Part shown: piece by piece, positions 55,002-62,716 of the stretch | Layout of the letters: each line of letters opens with the position of its first letter | Numbering within the stretch: position 1 is the first letter of the stretch | Origin: AC-69 sp963751665 | GTDB taxonomy: Bacteria > Actinomycetota > UBA4738 > HRBIN12 | Direction: 5' to 3' | Assembly (NCBI GenBank): GCA_963751665.1 | Contig: CAVVVF010000010.1 | Span: forward strand, 176,105-240,104 | Length of the DNA: 64,000 nt | Notes under the pieces: generated by a model | Told to the model about the DNA's origin: nothing | Seen by the model: the letters and a program-made list of their open reading frames with translations, nothing else | Databases searched by the model: none | Translations under genes and position numbers: made by a program

Positions 55002-55858
55002 TGCGATCCGGGGCGGGCGCTCGCCGGGCGGCGGGAGATCGAGCTCCTCGAGCTGCCGTCGGTGCGCCGGATGGCCGACCTGCTGGCCGACCGGTGCCGC
55101 GAGCCGTCGTGGGTCCGAACGCTGGTGTCCGGCCTCGACCGGTTCCGGACCATGACCGGCATCGACGACTTGGAACGGTTGCTCGAGGCAGCCCGGAGGG
55201 ATGTGGCCGTGGCCGACCGGGCCCTCGTTCGGTTCGCGTCAGCTCTCGACGGCCAGCCGGACACCGCCGTGGCGGCTCTGGCCATGGGGCCGAAGGTGTG
55301 GTTCCGCCTGAACGACGTCCCCGTCGCCTGGCGGCCCCTTCCGGCGGTGCGGTCGGCCCCGCCGGTCCCTACGGTGGGGACCGCGGCTGGACCGGCTGGC
55401 CCTGCTCGCCCTCATCGGGAGCGGCCTGGCCATGAGCGAGCTGCTTCGCCTGCGAGTGGGGGACGTCGGGTCGCTGGACCGGGAGGCCAGGCTGATCCCG
55501 GACCCCGAGGCGGAGCCGCTCGCCGTCGCGGCACAGCCCGCGCCGAGGCGGGGGAAGGGAGCGCATCACCTTCCTGACCTACCACGCTCGCCAGGCCCTC
55601 CTGGAAGACCTGGCCATCCGACGGGAGGAGGGTCTGCCGGTGGGGCCGGATGCTCCCCTCATCGCCCGAGCCGACGGCCGGCCGGCCACGCGGAGCGCGC
55701 TGAGGGGGGCTCGAAGGCGGTCCAGCGCGCTCATCGAGGCGAGCAACGAGGTGAACGTGGCGCTCTGCATGGCGACCGGCGACTTCTTCCGGGCCTGGGG
55801 TCCGCCGGGGGCCCGTTTCGAATCTCGTCTGGAACGTGAGGAGGTTGATGGCGGATGA
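55001..55858 (+). CDS. Tyrosine-recombinase-like protein, several frameshifts
   Basis: ATG 55001; restored in pieces after surplus bases near 55030, 55380 and 55558 (GGGGG and GGG runs). The sequence then reads RREIELLELPSVRRMADLLA, SELLRLRVGDVGSLDREARL, RITFLTYHARQALLEDLAIR and NVALCMATGDFFRAWG, about 285 residues. The N-terminal helices plus SELLRLRVGDV resemble phage-integrase catalytic domains. The expected C-terminal H-x-x-R and Tyr motifs are not seen, so it may be inactive or a DNA-binding relative. It ends with ATGA overlap to the alcohol dehydrogenase. Confidence 0.6.
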
Positions 55859-56880
55859 AGGCGGTACGCCTGCATCGGTACGACGAGCGGCCCGTCGTGG
55901 AGCAGGTCCCGGAGCCCGAGGTGACCGGCCCGCACGACGTGATCGTGAGGATCGGAGGGGCGGGACTGTGCCGGACGGACCTCCACATCATCGAGGGACA
56001 GTGGAAGGAGAAGTCCGGCGTCACGCTTCCGTACACCCTCGGCCATGAGAACGCGGGATGGGTGCACGAGGTGGGGTCCGCCGTCGAGAACGTATCGGTC
56101 GGCGATACCGTGATCCTTCATCCCCTGGTGACCTGTGGGGTGTGCCGGGCGTGCCGGGCCGGCGACGACATGCACTGCTCGAACTCTTCCTTCCCAGGCA
56201 TCTCCGCCGACGGCGGGTTCGCCGAGTTCCTGAAGACGGGGGTCCGCGCCGTGGTGAAGCTCGACCCGAGCCTGGAGCCGAAGGACGTGGCGGCGCTGGC
56301 GGACGCCGGCCTCACCGCGTATCACGCCGCGAAGAAGGCCGCGAAGATCCTGTACCCGGGGACGAAAGCCGTGGTGATCGGAGCCGGAGGGCTGGGCCAC
56401 ATCGCCATCCAATCCCTCAAGGCTCTCACGCCGGCCGAGATCATCGTGGTGGACCGGTCGGAGGCGGCCCTGAAGCTCGCCGAGCAGGTGGGGGCGGATC
56501 ACACCGTCGTGGCGGATGGGACGCAGGTGCAGAAGGTCAGGGAGCTCACCGATGGCCAGGGCGCCGAGGCGGTCATCGACTTCGTGGGCGAGAAGGGCGC
56601 GGTGGAGGACGGGGTTGCCATGCTCCGCCGGGCCGGCTCCTACTTCGTCATCGGGTACGGCGGAGCGGTCAACGTCCCGACGATCGACATCATCTCCACG
56701 GAGATCAACTTCGTGGGGAACCTGGTCGGGACGTACAACGACCTGAGCGAGCTCATGACCCTGGCCGCTCAAGGCAAAGTGGTGCTCCATACGCAGACGT
56801 ATCCGCTGGATGCGGTAAACGACGCGATGGACGACCTGGACGGGGGACGGCTCCAGGGCCGCGGCATCCTGATCCCGTGA
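55855..56880 (+). CDS. NAD-dependent zinc alcohol dehydrogenase
   Basis: 341 residues, ATG 55855 overlapping the previous gene. Motifs: GAGLCRTDLHIIEGQ, YTLGHENAGWVHEVG, the structural-Zn cluster CGVCRACRAGDDMHC, Rossmann VIGAGGLGHIAIQ, and TEINFVGNLVGTYND. This sequence type is seen in the propane/2-propanol branch next to propane monooxygenases of actinobacteria. Last gene of the operon beginning at 53630. Confidence 0.9.
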   Translation: MKAVRLHRYDERPVVEQVPEPEVTGPHDVIVRIGGAGLCRTDLHIIEGQWKEKSGVTLPYTLGHENAGWVHEVGSAVENVSVGDTVILHPLVTCGVCRACRAGDDMHCSNSSFPGISADGGFAEFLKTGVRAVVKLDPSLEPKDVAALADAGLTAYHAAKKAAKILYPGTKAVVIGAGGLGHIAIQSLKALTPAEIIVVDRSEAALKLAEQVGADHTVVADGTQVQKVRELTDGQGAEAVIDFVGEKGAVEDGVAMLRRAGSYFVIGYGGAVNVPTIDIISTEINFVGNLVGTYNDLSELMTLAAQGKVVLHTQTYPLDAVNDAMDDLDGGRLQGRGILIP

Positions 56881-56903
56881 AGCAGTAGCGCTAGGTCCAC
56901 CGG

Positions 56904-57338
56904 CTACCGAAGGTCGGCGACGGACGTTCGGAAGGGATCCACGACTCGTACCCCATCGAGGTCCATCCCGTGCTTCAGATCCTCCGTGAGGATCACCTCG
57001 CAGCCCGCGACATGAGCGGCGGCCACGATGAGCGAGTCCCAGAAGGAGAGGCCGAAGCGGTCCTCGATCGACCAGGCGACCTCGAGGCTCTCGACGTCGA
57101 TCGCCGCCGGACGCCACGCCGATAGGTCCTGGACATCCGCGCGGGCCGCATCCTTCGAGAGTCCTGGGCGGAGCTTGCGCGTCACGGTGACGTAGTACTC
57201 CTGGAGGACCTGGATGCTCAGCCGCCCGTCGCCGGTCTCCCACAGGTGACGCATCCACTCCGCGGCGCGGGCATGCTTCGTCGGGTCCGAGGTGTCGCGC
57301 GCGTAGACGAGGAGGTTCGTGTCAACGAAGACCGGCAC
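56904..57338 (-). CDS. VapC-type PIN-domain toxin
   Basis: 144 residues. PIN RNase with acidic residues in VFVDTNLLVYARD (Asp6), QVLQEYYVTVTR (Glu), FWDSLIVAAAHVAG and ILTEDLKHG. Overlaps the antitoxin by 17 bases. Confidence 0.9.
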   Translation of the reverse strand: MPVFVDTNLLVYARDTSDPTKHARAAEWMRHLWETGDGRLSIQVLQEYYVTVTRKLRPGLSKDAARADVQDLSAWRPAAIDVESLEVAWSIEDRFGLSFWDSLIVAAAHVAGCEVILTEDLKHGMDLDGVRVVDPFRTSVADLR

Positions 57339-57564
57339 GGTCGTGAAGCTCCTCGCGCGCGGGGTAGCCCCCGCCCTCCGAGAGGTCCGAGCCGGCTCGC
57401 GACAGGTACCTGCTCATCGCCCCGGCGTAGGCGACCTGGCCTCCCATGCGCTCCCGCAGGAGCTGGCGGATGAAGCTGGAGACGCTCATCTCGCGTCGGG
57501 CCGCCTCGATCCGCGCCCACCTCGCGGTCTCCTCGTCCAGGGTCACTGTGATGTTTTTCCTCAT
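57322..57564 (-). CDS. VapB/RHH-type antitoxin
   Basis: 80 residues. RHH core (NITVTLDEETARWARIEA, MSVSSFIRQLLRERMGG) followed by a toxin-binding tail. It precedes and overlaps vapC in the normal order. Confidence 0.87.
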   Translation of the reverse strand: MRKNITVTLDEETARWARIEAARREMSVSSFIRQLLRERMGGQVAYAGAMSRYLSRAGSDLSEGGGYPAREELHDRAGLR

Positions 57565-57691
57565 GACACGATTCTCGTGTTACACGGATCTCGTGTCAAC
57601 CGGCTTACGCGTGGCGGGCGCCGCGCCAGCGGGCTCCTCTGCGGGCTCCTCTAGGGAAGGGGCAAGGCAGCGGCGTACCCTTGCCGGTCGG

Positions 57692-58240
57692 ATGCGCATC
57701 GACACCGACTTCGAACCGCTCGTCACCGAGCGCCTGGTGCTTCGCCGGTCGAGGCCCGAGGACGCCGAGACGATCTCGGTCTACCGCAGCGACCCCGACG
57801 TCAACCGGTACCAGGGGTGGAAGCGGACCGACCCGGAAGGGGTCCGGAGGGAGATCGAGGAGATGGCCGGCCGTGCGCCGGGTGAGCCCGGAGGGTGGGT
57901 GCAGCTCTCGGTCGAGGAGCGAGGGAGCGGGCTCCTCGTCGGCGACGTGGGGCTCAACCTCGCCGAGGCCGAGCCGGGCGTGATCAAGGTGGGCTACACG
58001 ATCGCGCCGGAGCTCCAGGGTCGCGGGTACGGCACCGAGGCGGTCCGTGCGCTCGTCGTGTACGCGTTGGACACGCTCGGCGCGGACGTCGTGCGCGCGT
58101 ACACGGACGTGGGGAACGTCCCCTCGATCCGGGTCGCGGAGAAGGTCGGGATGCGCCTGGTCGAGCGCTTCGAGGGCCGCGATAGCGACGAGCTGTGGGT
58201 CGGCCTTCGTTACGAGCTCCGCCGTGGTGAGGGATGGTGA
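57692..58240 (+). CDS. GNAT-family acetyltransferase (RimJ-like)
   Basis: 182 residues, ATG 57692. LVTERLVLRRSRPEDAETIS opening; acetyl-CoA site GYTIAPELQGRGYGTEAVRA; NVPSIRVAEKVGMRLVERF end. The RimJ/RimL-type GNAT pattern suggests acetylation of amino groups of proteins or small molecules; substrate unknown. Directly followed by a decayed LLM fragment. Confidence 0.9.
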   Translation: MRIDTDFEPLVTERLVLRRSRPEDAETISVYRSDPDVNRYQGWKRTDPEGVRREIEEMAGRAPGEPGGWVQLSVEERGSGLLVGDVGLNLAEAEPGVIKVGYTIAPELQGRGYGTEAVRALVVYALDTLGADVVRAYTDVGNVPSIRVAEKVGMRLVERFEGRDSDELWVGLRYELRRGEGW

Positions 58241-58245
58241 GATCA

Positions 58246-58307
58246 AGCTGCGGGCCGAGATGCTGCGAGAGGCTAGCTCGGAGTGTCGGTGATCTTGGGG
58301 GAGACCG
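58246..58307 (+). pseudogene. Internally deleted remnant of an LLM oxidoreductase
   Basis: About 60 bases join two segments that lie some 270 bases apart in the intact gene at 60400. CGGGCCGAGATGCT (58251-58264) matches near 60792 (residues RAEMLREA), and GTGTCGGTGATCTTGGGGGA matches near 61107 (VSVILGE). The junction deletes the middle of the gene. No start, no stop in frame; dead fragment. Confidence 0.72.
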
Positions 58308-58417
58308 CCGCTTGACCTGAACCCGCTTCGGACTGACGTTTGCCCTGCTCAAACCCTTGACGCCGTCCGCTCTCAAGAACTACGTTTCCCTTGACGAAAG
58401 ACAAGGGTAAGGCGAGA

Positions 58418-58636
58418 ATGGATAACAAGGATTACCCCAAGGTCCGGAAAGCGGCAAGGAAGCAAGGGTGGAGGGTGGAGACGACGAGCGAGGGCGAGAT
58501 GCTGTATGCGCCCGATGGCCAGTCGAAGGTCGCGTGGCACACGGCACACGCCTCAAGCGATACCCACGCGCTCGACTCACTTGTTCGGGAGATGCGGAAG
58601 TCCGGGTTTCGGTGGCCGCCGACGCGTAGAAGGTGA
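58418..58636 (+). CDS. Small HicA-like protein (putative toxin of a pair)
   Basis: 72 residues from ATG 58418 (TTG 58391 is possible). DYPKVRKAARKQGWRVETTS, KVAWHTAHASSDTHALDSL and MRKSGFRWPPTRRR: a compact domain reminiscent of HicA/YcfA toxins and related actinobacterial small proteins. The stop overlaps the region where the following HTH gene begins. Toxin function is inference. Confidence 0.55.
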   Translation: MDNKDYPKVRKAARKQGWRVETTSEGEMLYAPDGQSKVAWHTAHASSDTHALDSLVREMRKSGFRWPPTRRR

Positions 58637-58641
58637 GGGCG

Positions 58642-59197
58642 ATGGACGAAGAGCACCTGTACAACGTGTCGATCGAGACGTGGGGGGAGGGTGTCGGTTC
58701 GGTCGACGACGGCGCCCTGAGCGCGCTCGTTCCTGTTCTGCGGGATGTTGGTGCAGTTGGTCCTGTGGCGAGCGCCGGAGGGGTTGCGGGTGGTCCGGGC
58801 GCGACGTTCTCCGTGAGGATCTGGGCGGCCGGATCCGAGTCGGACGCCTTCGCTAGGGTGGCGTCGACCGCAATCGAGATCTTCGACGCAGCGTGCGAAA
58901 AGACTGGGATCACCCACAAGGGCGTCGCCCGACTCGACATCCTGACTGAGCCCTATCTCGAGCGCGATCTGGATCGTGAGCCTGAGGAGTACGCAGGAGT
59001 CTCGAGAGGTAGCAGAGCTCATAGGAGTCTCGCGTCAGCGCGTGTCCGAGATTCGCGCTCGTGATGATTTCCCCGAGCCCGTCGCCGAACTAGCTGCAGG
59101 GCCTGTCTGGGCCGTGTCTAGCCTGAGGAGCTTTCTCGCCAACTGGCCCCGAAAACCGGGCCGACCGGCCCGGCAGAAGAAGAAGGCCGCCGTCTAG
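58642..59197 (+). CDS. Two-domain protein with C-terminal HTH, possible antitoxin (frameshifted)
   Basis: ATG 58642 after AGGTGAGGG; a GTG at 58633 overlaps the previous stop. Residues about 1-110 are of unknown type (YNVSIETWGEGVGSVDDGA, FSVRIWAAGSESDAFARV). A surplus base near 59004 shifts into EVAELIGVSRQRVSEIRARD then VWAVSSLRSFLANWPRK, a MerR/HTH_17-like DNA-binding end. Total about 184 residues. With the HicA-like gene just upstream it may form a toxin-antitoxin pair. Confidence 0.6.
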
Positions 59198-59226
59198 GCG
59201 CTCCCTCAAAGAGTCTGGGCGCCCGG

Positions 59227-59421
59227 CTACGTGCGGGGTTCTGTTTCCTTCCAGACCTTCTTGGGGTCTTGCTTCGGGCCCCTCTCGAGGAAGGTGACGA
59301 GATCCGGGTCGGGGTTGAAGGGAGGCGGAGTCTCATCCCGGTTTGGAACCCGGCTGATCTTGGGGGGCCTCGGGTTCCCTCTCCAATGCGCACCTCCTGA
59401 GTTGGGCCCATTCGCCCCCAT
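59227..59421 (-). CDS. Small PPPFNPDPDLV-motif protein (copy 1)
   Basis: 64 residues from ATG 59421. The conserved block PPPFNPDPDLVTFLERG then KQDPKKVWKE recurs in the protein at 61353-61637 (PPPFNPDPDLVTYLEGG). The remainder is polar and low-complexity. No known function. Confidence 0.6.
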   Translation of the reverse strand: MGANGPNSGGAHWRGNPRPPKISRVPNRDETPPPFNPDPDLVTFLERGPKQDPKKVWKETEPRT

Positions 59422-59509
59422 CTGCGCCGCCGCCAGAGTCGTCGTGAATCGCTCTGGCCAGGCTAATCGGTCGACCGCATCGGGTACATAGCGAGCCGAG
59501 AAGCTGCGG

Positions 59510-59848
59510 CTAGGCGCCGACCAGCTCTCGGACCGGTCGGTCGGGAGGGCCGCTCTCGAAGCCCAGGACCAACCGAAGGTCGAGGGCCTCAGCGATCCGC
59601 TGGAGGGTCTCGACGCTCGTCTTGTGGCGCCCGCTCTCGATCCGGGAGATGGCGGAGTGGCTTGTGCCCACGCGTTCGGCCAACTCCTGCTGGGAGAGGC
59701 CAAGGGCGGCCCGGTGCTTGATCACCAGGCGGGCCAGCTCCTCGAACTGGGCCAGCCGGCGCTCCTCGGCCCGGTAGGCAGCGCTGCGCTCCGCACGCCG
59801 CCGGATCCCTTCGGCTACCGTCGTCCCGACTGGGCTGGTCTTGGCCAT
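59510..59848 (-). CDS. XRE-family antitoxin (HigA-like)
   Basis: 112 residues from ATG 59848. Helical N-terminus, then HTH_3 (ALGLSQQELAERVGTSHSAISRIESGRHKTSVETLQRIAEAL spans about residues 48-88). It follows the RelE/HigB-type toxin gene on the same strand, the toxin-first HigBA order; the gap is 68 bases. Confidence 0.87.
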   Translation of the reverse strand: MAKTSPVGTTVAEGIRRRAERSAAYRAEERRLAQFEELARLVIKHRAALGLSQQELAERVGTSHSAISRIESGRHKTSVETLQRIAEALDLRLVLGFESGPPDRPVRELVGA

Positions 59849-59916
59849 GACTCTCTCCTCGATTCGAGGGCGTAGCTTACCCTTTTTGGTAAGGACCGAC
59901 AATGTCCCGACGCACC

Positions 59917-60318
59917 TCATGGGGCGTCGTGGCCCGCTGCACGGGGGGGCTTGGGCTTCTCGGCATCCATGCGAGCCTTGAAGTCCGACCACCGCTCCTG
60001 CGCGATACGGGTCTCCGCCTCGGGGATCGGCCCCGTGTCCTTCCGGAAGATGTGAAGGAGGACGAACAGGTTCCTTGACCGCCGGTAGATGACTCGATAG
60101 AGCTCGCGACCGTAATGGCATCGCGGTTCCCTAAGCTCACCCTTCAGCTGGGAGCTGTGTGGGAAGGGAAGATGCGGGTTGCCGGGAGTGAGCATGTTGA
60201 GCCGGGCGATCTGCTTGTCCAGAACGACCTGTCTCTTGACACTGAGTCGGTCGATGAAGTCGTCGACTGGCTCAGAGCCACCCGGAGCCCGGTAGTACAC
60301 GGCCTGGAACGTCCGCAT
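59917..60318 (-). CDS. HigB/RelE-family toxin (Gp49-like)
   Basis: 133 residues. MRTFQAVYYRAPGGSEPVDDF, then FPHSSQLKGELREPRCHYGRELYRVIYRRSRN and VLLHIFRKDTGPIPEAE. Phage-derived Gp49/HigB fold; ribosome-associated mRNA cleavage expected. It precedes the XRE antitoxin. Confidence 0.87.
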   Translation of the reverse strand: MRTFQAVYYRAPGGSEPVDDFIDRLSVKRQVVLDKQIARLNMLTPGNPHLPFPHSSQLKGELREPRCHYGRELYRVIYRRSRNLFVLLHIFRKDTGPIPEAETRIAQERWSDFKARMDAEKPKPPRAAGHDAP

Positions 60319-60399
60319 CCTCGGACGTATACCTCCACGACGCGGGCCGGGAAATGAGATACGTCACACCTTGGCTGCGGGCCCCGATAGCATGGGCCG

Positions 60400-61356
60400 G
60401 TGCAGATCTTCGAGGGACAGCTCCGGTTCGGGATCCACGCCGGCCAGCAGAACACCGACTTCCCGAGCTACCTCGCCATGTGGCGGAAGGCCGAGGACCT
60501 CGGCCTGGACTGGGCCTCGGTGTTCGACCACTTCCTGCCGATCTTCTCCGACCCCGAGGGGCCGTGCTTCGACGGGCAGACCCTGCTCGCCGCGATGGCC
60601 GCGCACACGTCGCGGATCCGGTGCGGCGTGATCGTGACCGGGGTGACGTACCGCCACCCCGCCGTGCTGGCGAACATGGCCGTCACGATCGACCACGTCT
60701 CGGGCGGCCGGCTGGAGCTCGGGATGGGCGCCGCCTGGTACGAGCTCGAGCACGAGCAGTACGGGATCGCCGTTCCCGCCGATCGGGGTGCGGGCCGAGA
60801 TGCTCCGGGAGGCCGCGCTGATCTGCAAGTCGATGTGGACGAAGAAGCGGACGACGTTCGAGGGCAAGCACTACCGGCTGACGGACGCGCTGTGCGAGCC
60901 GAAGCCCGTGCAGTCCCCGTCGATCCCGCTGTGGGTGGGCGGCATGGGGGAGCGGCGGACGCTCCGGGTGGTGGCCGAGGTGGCCGACGGGTGGAACACG
61001 TTCCTGATGCCGGAGGAGGAGTACCGGCACAAGCTCGACGTGCTGGCCGGGCACTGCAAGGACTTCGGGCGGGATCCGGGGGACATCCGGAAGCAGCTCG
61101 GGGTGTCGGTGATCCTCGGGGAGACGGAGGCCGAGGCCGAGGACCGGCTTCAAGTGAGCGCTCGGCGAGCACAGGGATCGATGAGGACCTGCTCAGGGGG
61201 CGGTTCCTGGCAACGACACCCGAGCGGTGCGCCGAGGTGCTGAAGCCGTTCCGGGACCTGGGGGTCGGGGACTTCCTGATGCTCGCGCGCCCGCCGGCCG
61301 ATGACCGCACGATCGAGTTGTTCGCCACGCAAGTCGCCCCCGCGCTCCGGGCCTAG
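60400..61356 (+). CDS. LLM-class F420-dependent oxidoreductase (two frameshifts)
   Basis: GTG 60400. Frame 1 gives IFEGQLRFGIHAGQQN, ASVFDHFLPIFSDPEGP and VTIDHVSGGRLELGMGAAWY. A surplus base near 60785 leads to RAEMLREAALICKSMW and PSIPLWVGGMGERRTLRVVAE. A missing base near 61155 returns to IDEDLLRGRFLATTPERCAEVL and the stop at 61356. About 318 residues of typical F420-dependent luciferase-like enzyme. It ends convergently, overlapping the small protein gene by four bases. Confidence 0.85.
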   Translation: MQIFEGQLRFGIHAGQQNTDFPSYLAMWRKAEDLGLDWASVFDHFLPIFSDPEGPCFDGQTLLAAMAAHTSRIRCGVIVTGVTYRHPAVLANMAVTIDHVSGGRLELGMGAAWYELEHEQYGIAVPADRGAGRDAPGGRADLQVDVDEEADDVRGQALPADGRAVRAEARAVPVDPAVGGRHGGAADAPGGGRGGRRVEHVPDAGGGVPAQARRAGRALQGLRAGSGGHPEAARGVGDPRGDGGRGRGPASSERSASTGIDEDLLRGRFLATTPERCAEVLKPFRDLGVGDFLMLARPPADDRTIELFATQVAPALRA

Positions 61357-61637
61357 GACGTGACGGGAACTAGGCGGAACGGGCAGAGCGCCGGCGGGCC
61401 CTCCTGCTCGAGCGCGCTCGTGCTCCTGGTGCCCGGGTTGCCCCTCCTGGGGGGACTACTTGCCTCGGTCAGCGGAGCGCTTCTCCACTCGGCTCGGAAG
61501 CGCCTCTTCGCTTCGCCCTTGTCGCCACCTTCCAGGTACGTGACCAGGTCCGGGTCGGGATTGAAGGGCGGCGGCTCTTCCTGTTCTTCTCCCACGGGAA
61601 CATGCTCTTCTGACTTGGGGTGAGGTTCTTTCTCCAT
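61353..61637 (-). CDS. Small PPPFNPDPDLV-motif protein (copy 2)
   Basis: 94 residues from ATG 61637 with AGGAGGAG upstream. It begins MEKEPHPKSEEHVPVGEEQE and then has the motif PPPFNPDPDLVTYLEGG, shared with the protein at 59227, followed by a basic stretch AKRRFRAEWRS. It is the last gene of the tightly packed minus-strand group 61353-64000 (16 bases after the membrane protein). No known function. Confidence 0.62.
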   Translation of the reverse strand: MEKEPHPKSEEHVPVGEEQEEPPPFNPDPDLVTYLEGGDKGEAKRRFRAEWRSAPLTEASSPPRRGNPGTRSTSALEQEGPPALCPFRLVPVTS

Positions 61638-61653
61638 CGACTCCTCCTGAGCT

Positions 61654-62160
61654 TTAGTCTATGCCCAAACCGCCCGCCGTAAGAACCACGGCCACCGCCA
61701 GAGCTGCCATCGCGACTTTCAGGCGCAGCGCCTTGATTGCAACGCTCGATCTCATGCTCTCGGCCATGTCGATCTGCGTATCGAGGAGCCGCAGTCGTGC
61801 GAAGCCCGGCTCAGCCGCGAGATAGCGATCCCTCAGGGACTGCAGATCGATATTCCAGTAGCGGCGCGGCCAGAAGGACCAGAGAGCCGATAAGCCGCTG
61901 ACCGCGGCCACGGCGCGCCCCAGCTCGACCAGAAGGTGCCTGCCGCTCGGTGTCAGCGCCACGATGGCACCTGCGAAGCCGAGCACGATCCCGGCCCTCG
62001 AATCGAGGGAGTCGAAATGCGCTAACTGCATCCGTCGCTCTGACTTGACTTCCTCGGCGACGATCTCGAGAGAGCGAGCGGACGCCGGTCCCGAGCGGAT
62101 TGTTCCACGTAAGTCGAAAAACACTTCATGTGAAGAACCGCTTCCCTTTCTCCTCACCAC
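61654..62160 (-). CDS. Small multi-TM protein, possible membrane effector
   Basis: 168 residues, GTG start. A charged helical N-terminus (EIVAEEVKSERRMQLAHFDSLDSR) leads into two adjacent hydrophobic segments (AGIVLGFAGAIVALTP and ELGRAVAAVSGLSALWSFWP). An amphipathic stretch follows, and a third helix ends the protein (LKVAMAALAVAVVLTAGGLG). The plan resembles SLATT/2TM and Pycsar-type membrane effector domains, but no diagnostic motif can be claimed. Six bases after the NTP-PPase gene. Confidence 0.6.
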   Translation of the reverse strand: MVRRKGSGSSHEVFFDLRGTIRSGPASARSLEIVAEEVKSERRMQLAHFDSLDSRAGIVLGFAGAIVALTPSGRHLLVELGRAVAAVSGLSALWSFWPRRYWNIDLQSLRDRYLAAEPGFARLRLLDTQIDMAESMRSSVAIKALRLKVAMAALAVAVVLTAGGLGID

Positions 62161-62166
62161 CCGGGC

Positions 62167-62703
62167 CTATGTGGATTCTCCGGGGCCGCTAGGGTCGGGC
62201 AGCCCGAGAACCGCGGCTAACCTGGGTGGTTCGTAGGTATCACCCTTCAGGACTTTTCCGTCAGATCGCACGAGTGCCTGACCCTCGAGATCCAGCTTGC
62301 TCATGTTCGCCCGATGTATCTCCTGCAGGGCAGCATCAAGGTTGATGCCGTAGTGAAGTGCCGTTCCGTATGTCACATAGACGATGTCGGCGAGTGCGTC
62401 AGCAATGTCGATAAGTCGTTGAGCGATTGCTGCCTCAGTGAATTCGCTTGTCTCCTCTTCGATGAGGCGTACTCGAAGGTCAACCTCGGATGCCGAAATG
62501 GGAATAGTCGGCTTCGTTCGAATGGGAAGACCGAAAGCCTCGTGAAACTCAAGCACGTACTTCATCGGGGACAACGCGGAGTTAACCGGGAGTGGCCGGG
62601 ATGCAGCTCGGCGACGCCGGACAGGCGTCCAGCTTCTGTCGGGCATTCCCGCCAGGGTAAGCTGCCCCATGCCAAGCGGATAATGCCACACACTGAACGA
62701 CAT
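62167..62703 (-). CDS. All-alpha NTP pyrophosphohydrolase (MazG/DR2231-like)
   Basis: 178 residues from ATG 62703 (GAGGAGGGAAG upstream; ATG at MKYVLEFHEAFG is an alternative that would drop the first 40-odd residues). Metal-binding LIEEETSEFTEA (EExxE) and ADALADIVYVTYG supply the acidic residues of all-alpha NTP-PPases, and EIHRANMSKLDLEG, SDGKVLKGDTYEPP is the DR2231/HisE-like ending. Expected to hydrolyse (d)NTPs to (d)NMP and pyrophosphate. It lies between the DUF7002-like and membrane genes in one operon. Confidence 0.85.
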   Translation of the reverse strand: MSFSVWHYPLGMGQLTLAGMPDRSWTPVRRRRAASRPLPVNSALSPMKYVLEFHEAFGLPIRTKPTIPISASEVDLRVRLIEEETSEFTEAAIAQRLIDIADALADIVYVTYGTALHYGINLDAALQEIHRANMSKLDLEGQALVRSDGKVLKGDTYEPPRLAAVLGLPDPSGPGEST

Positions 62704-62716
62704 GCAACTTCCCTCC

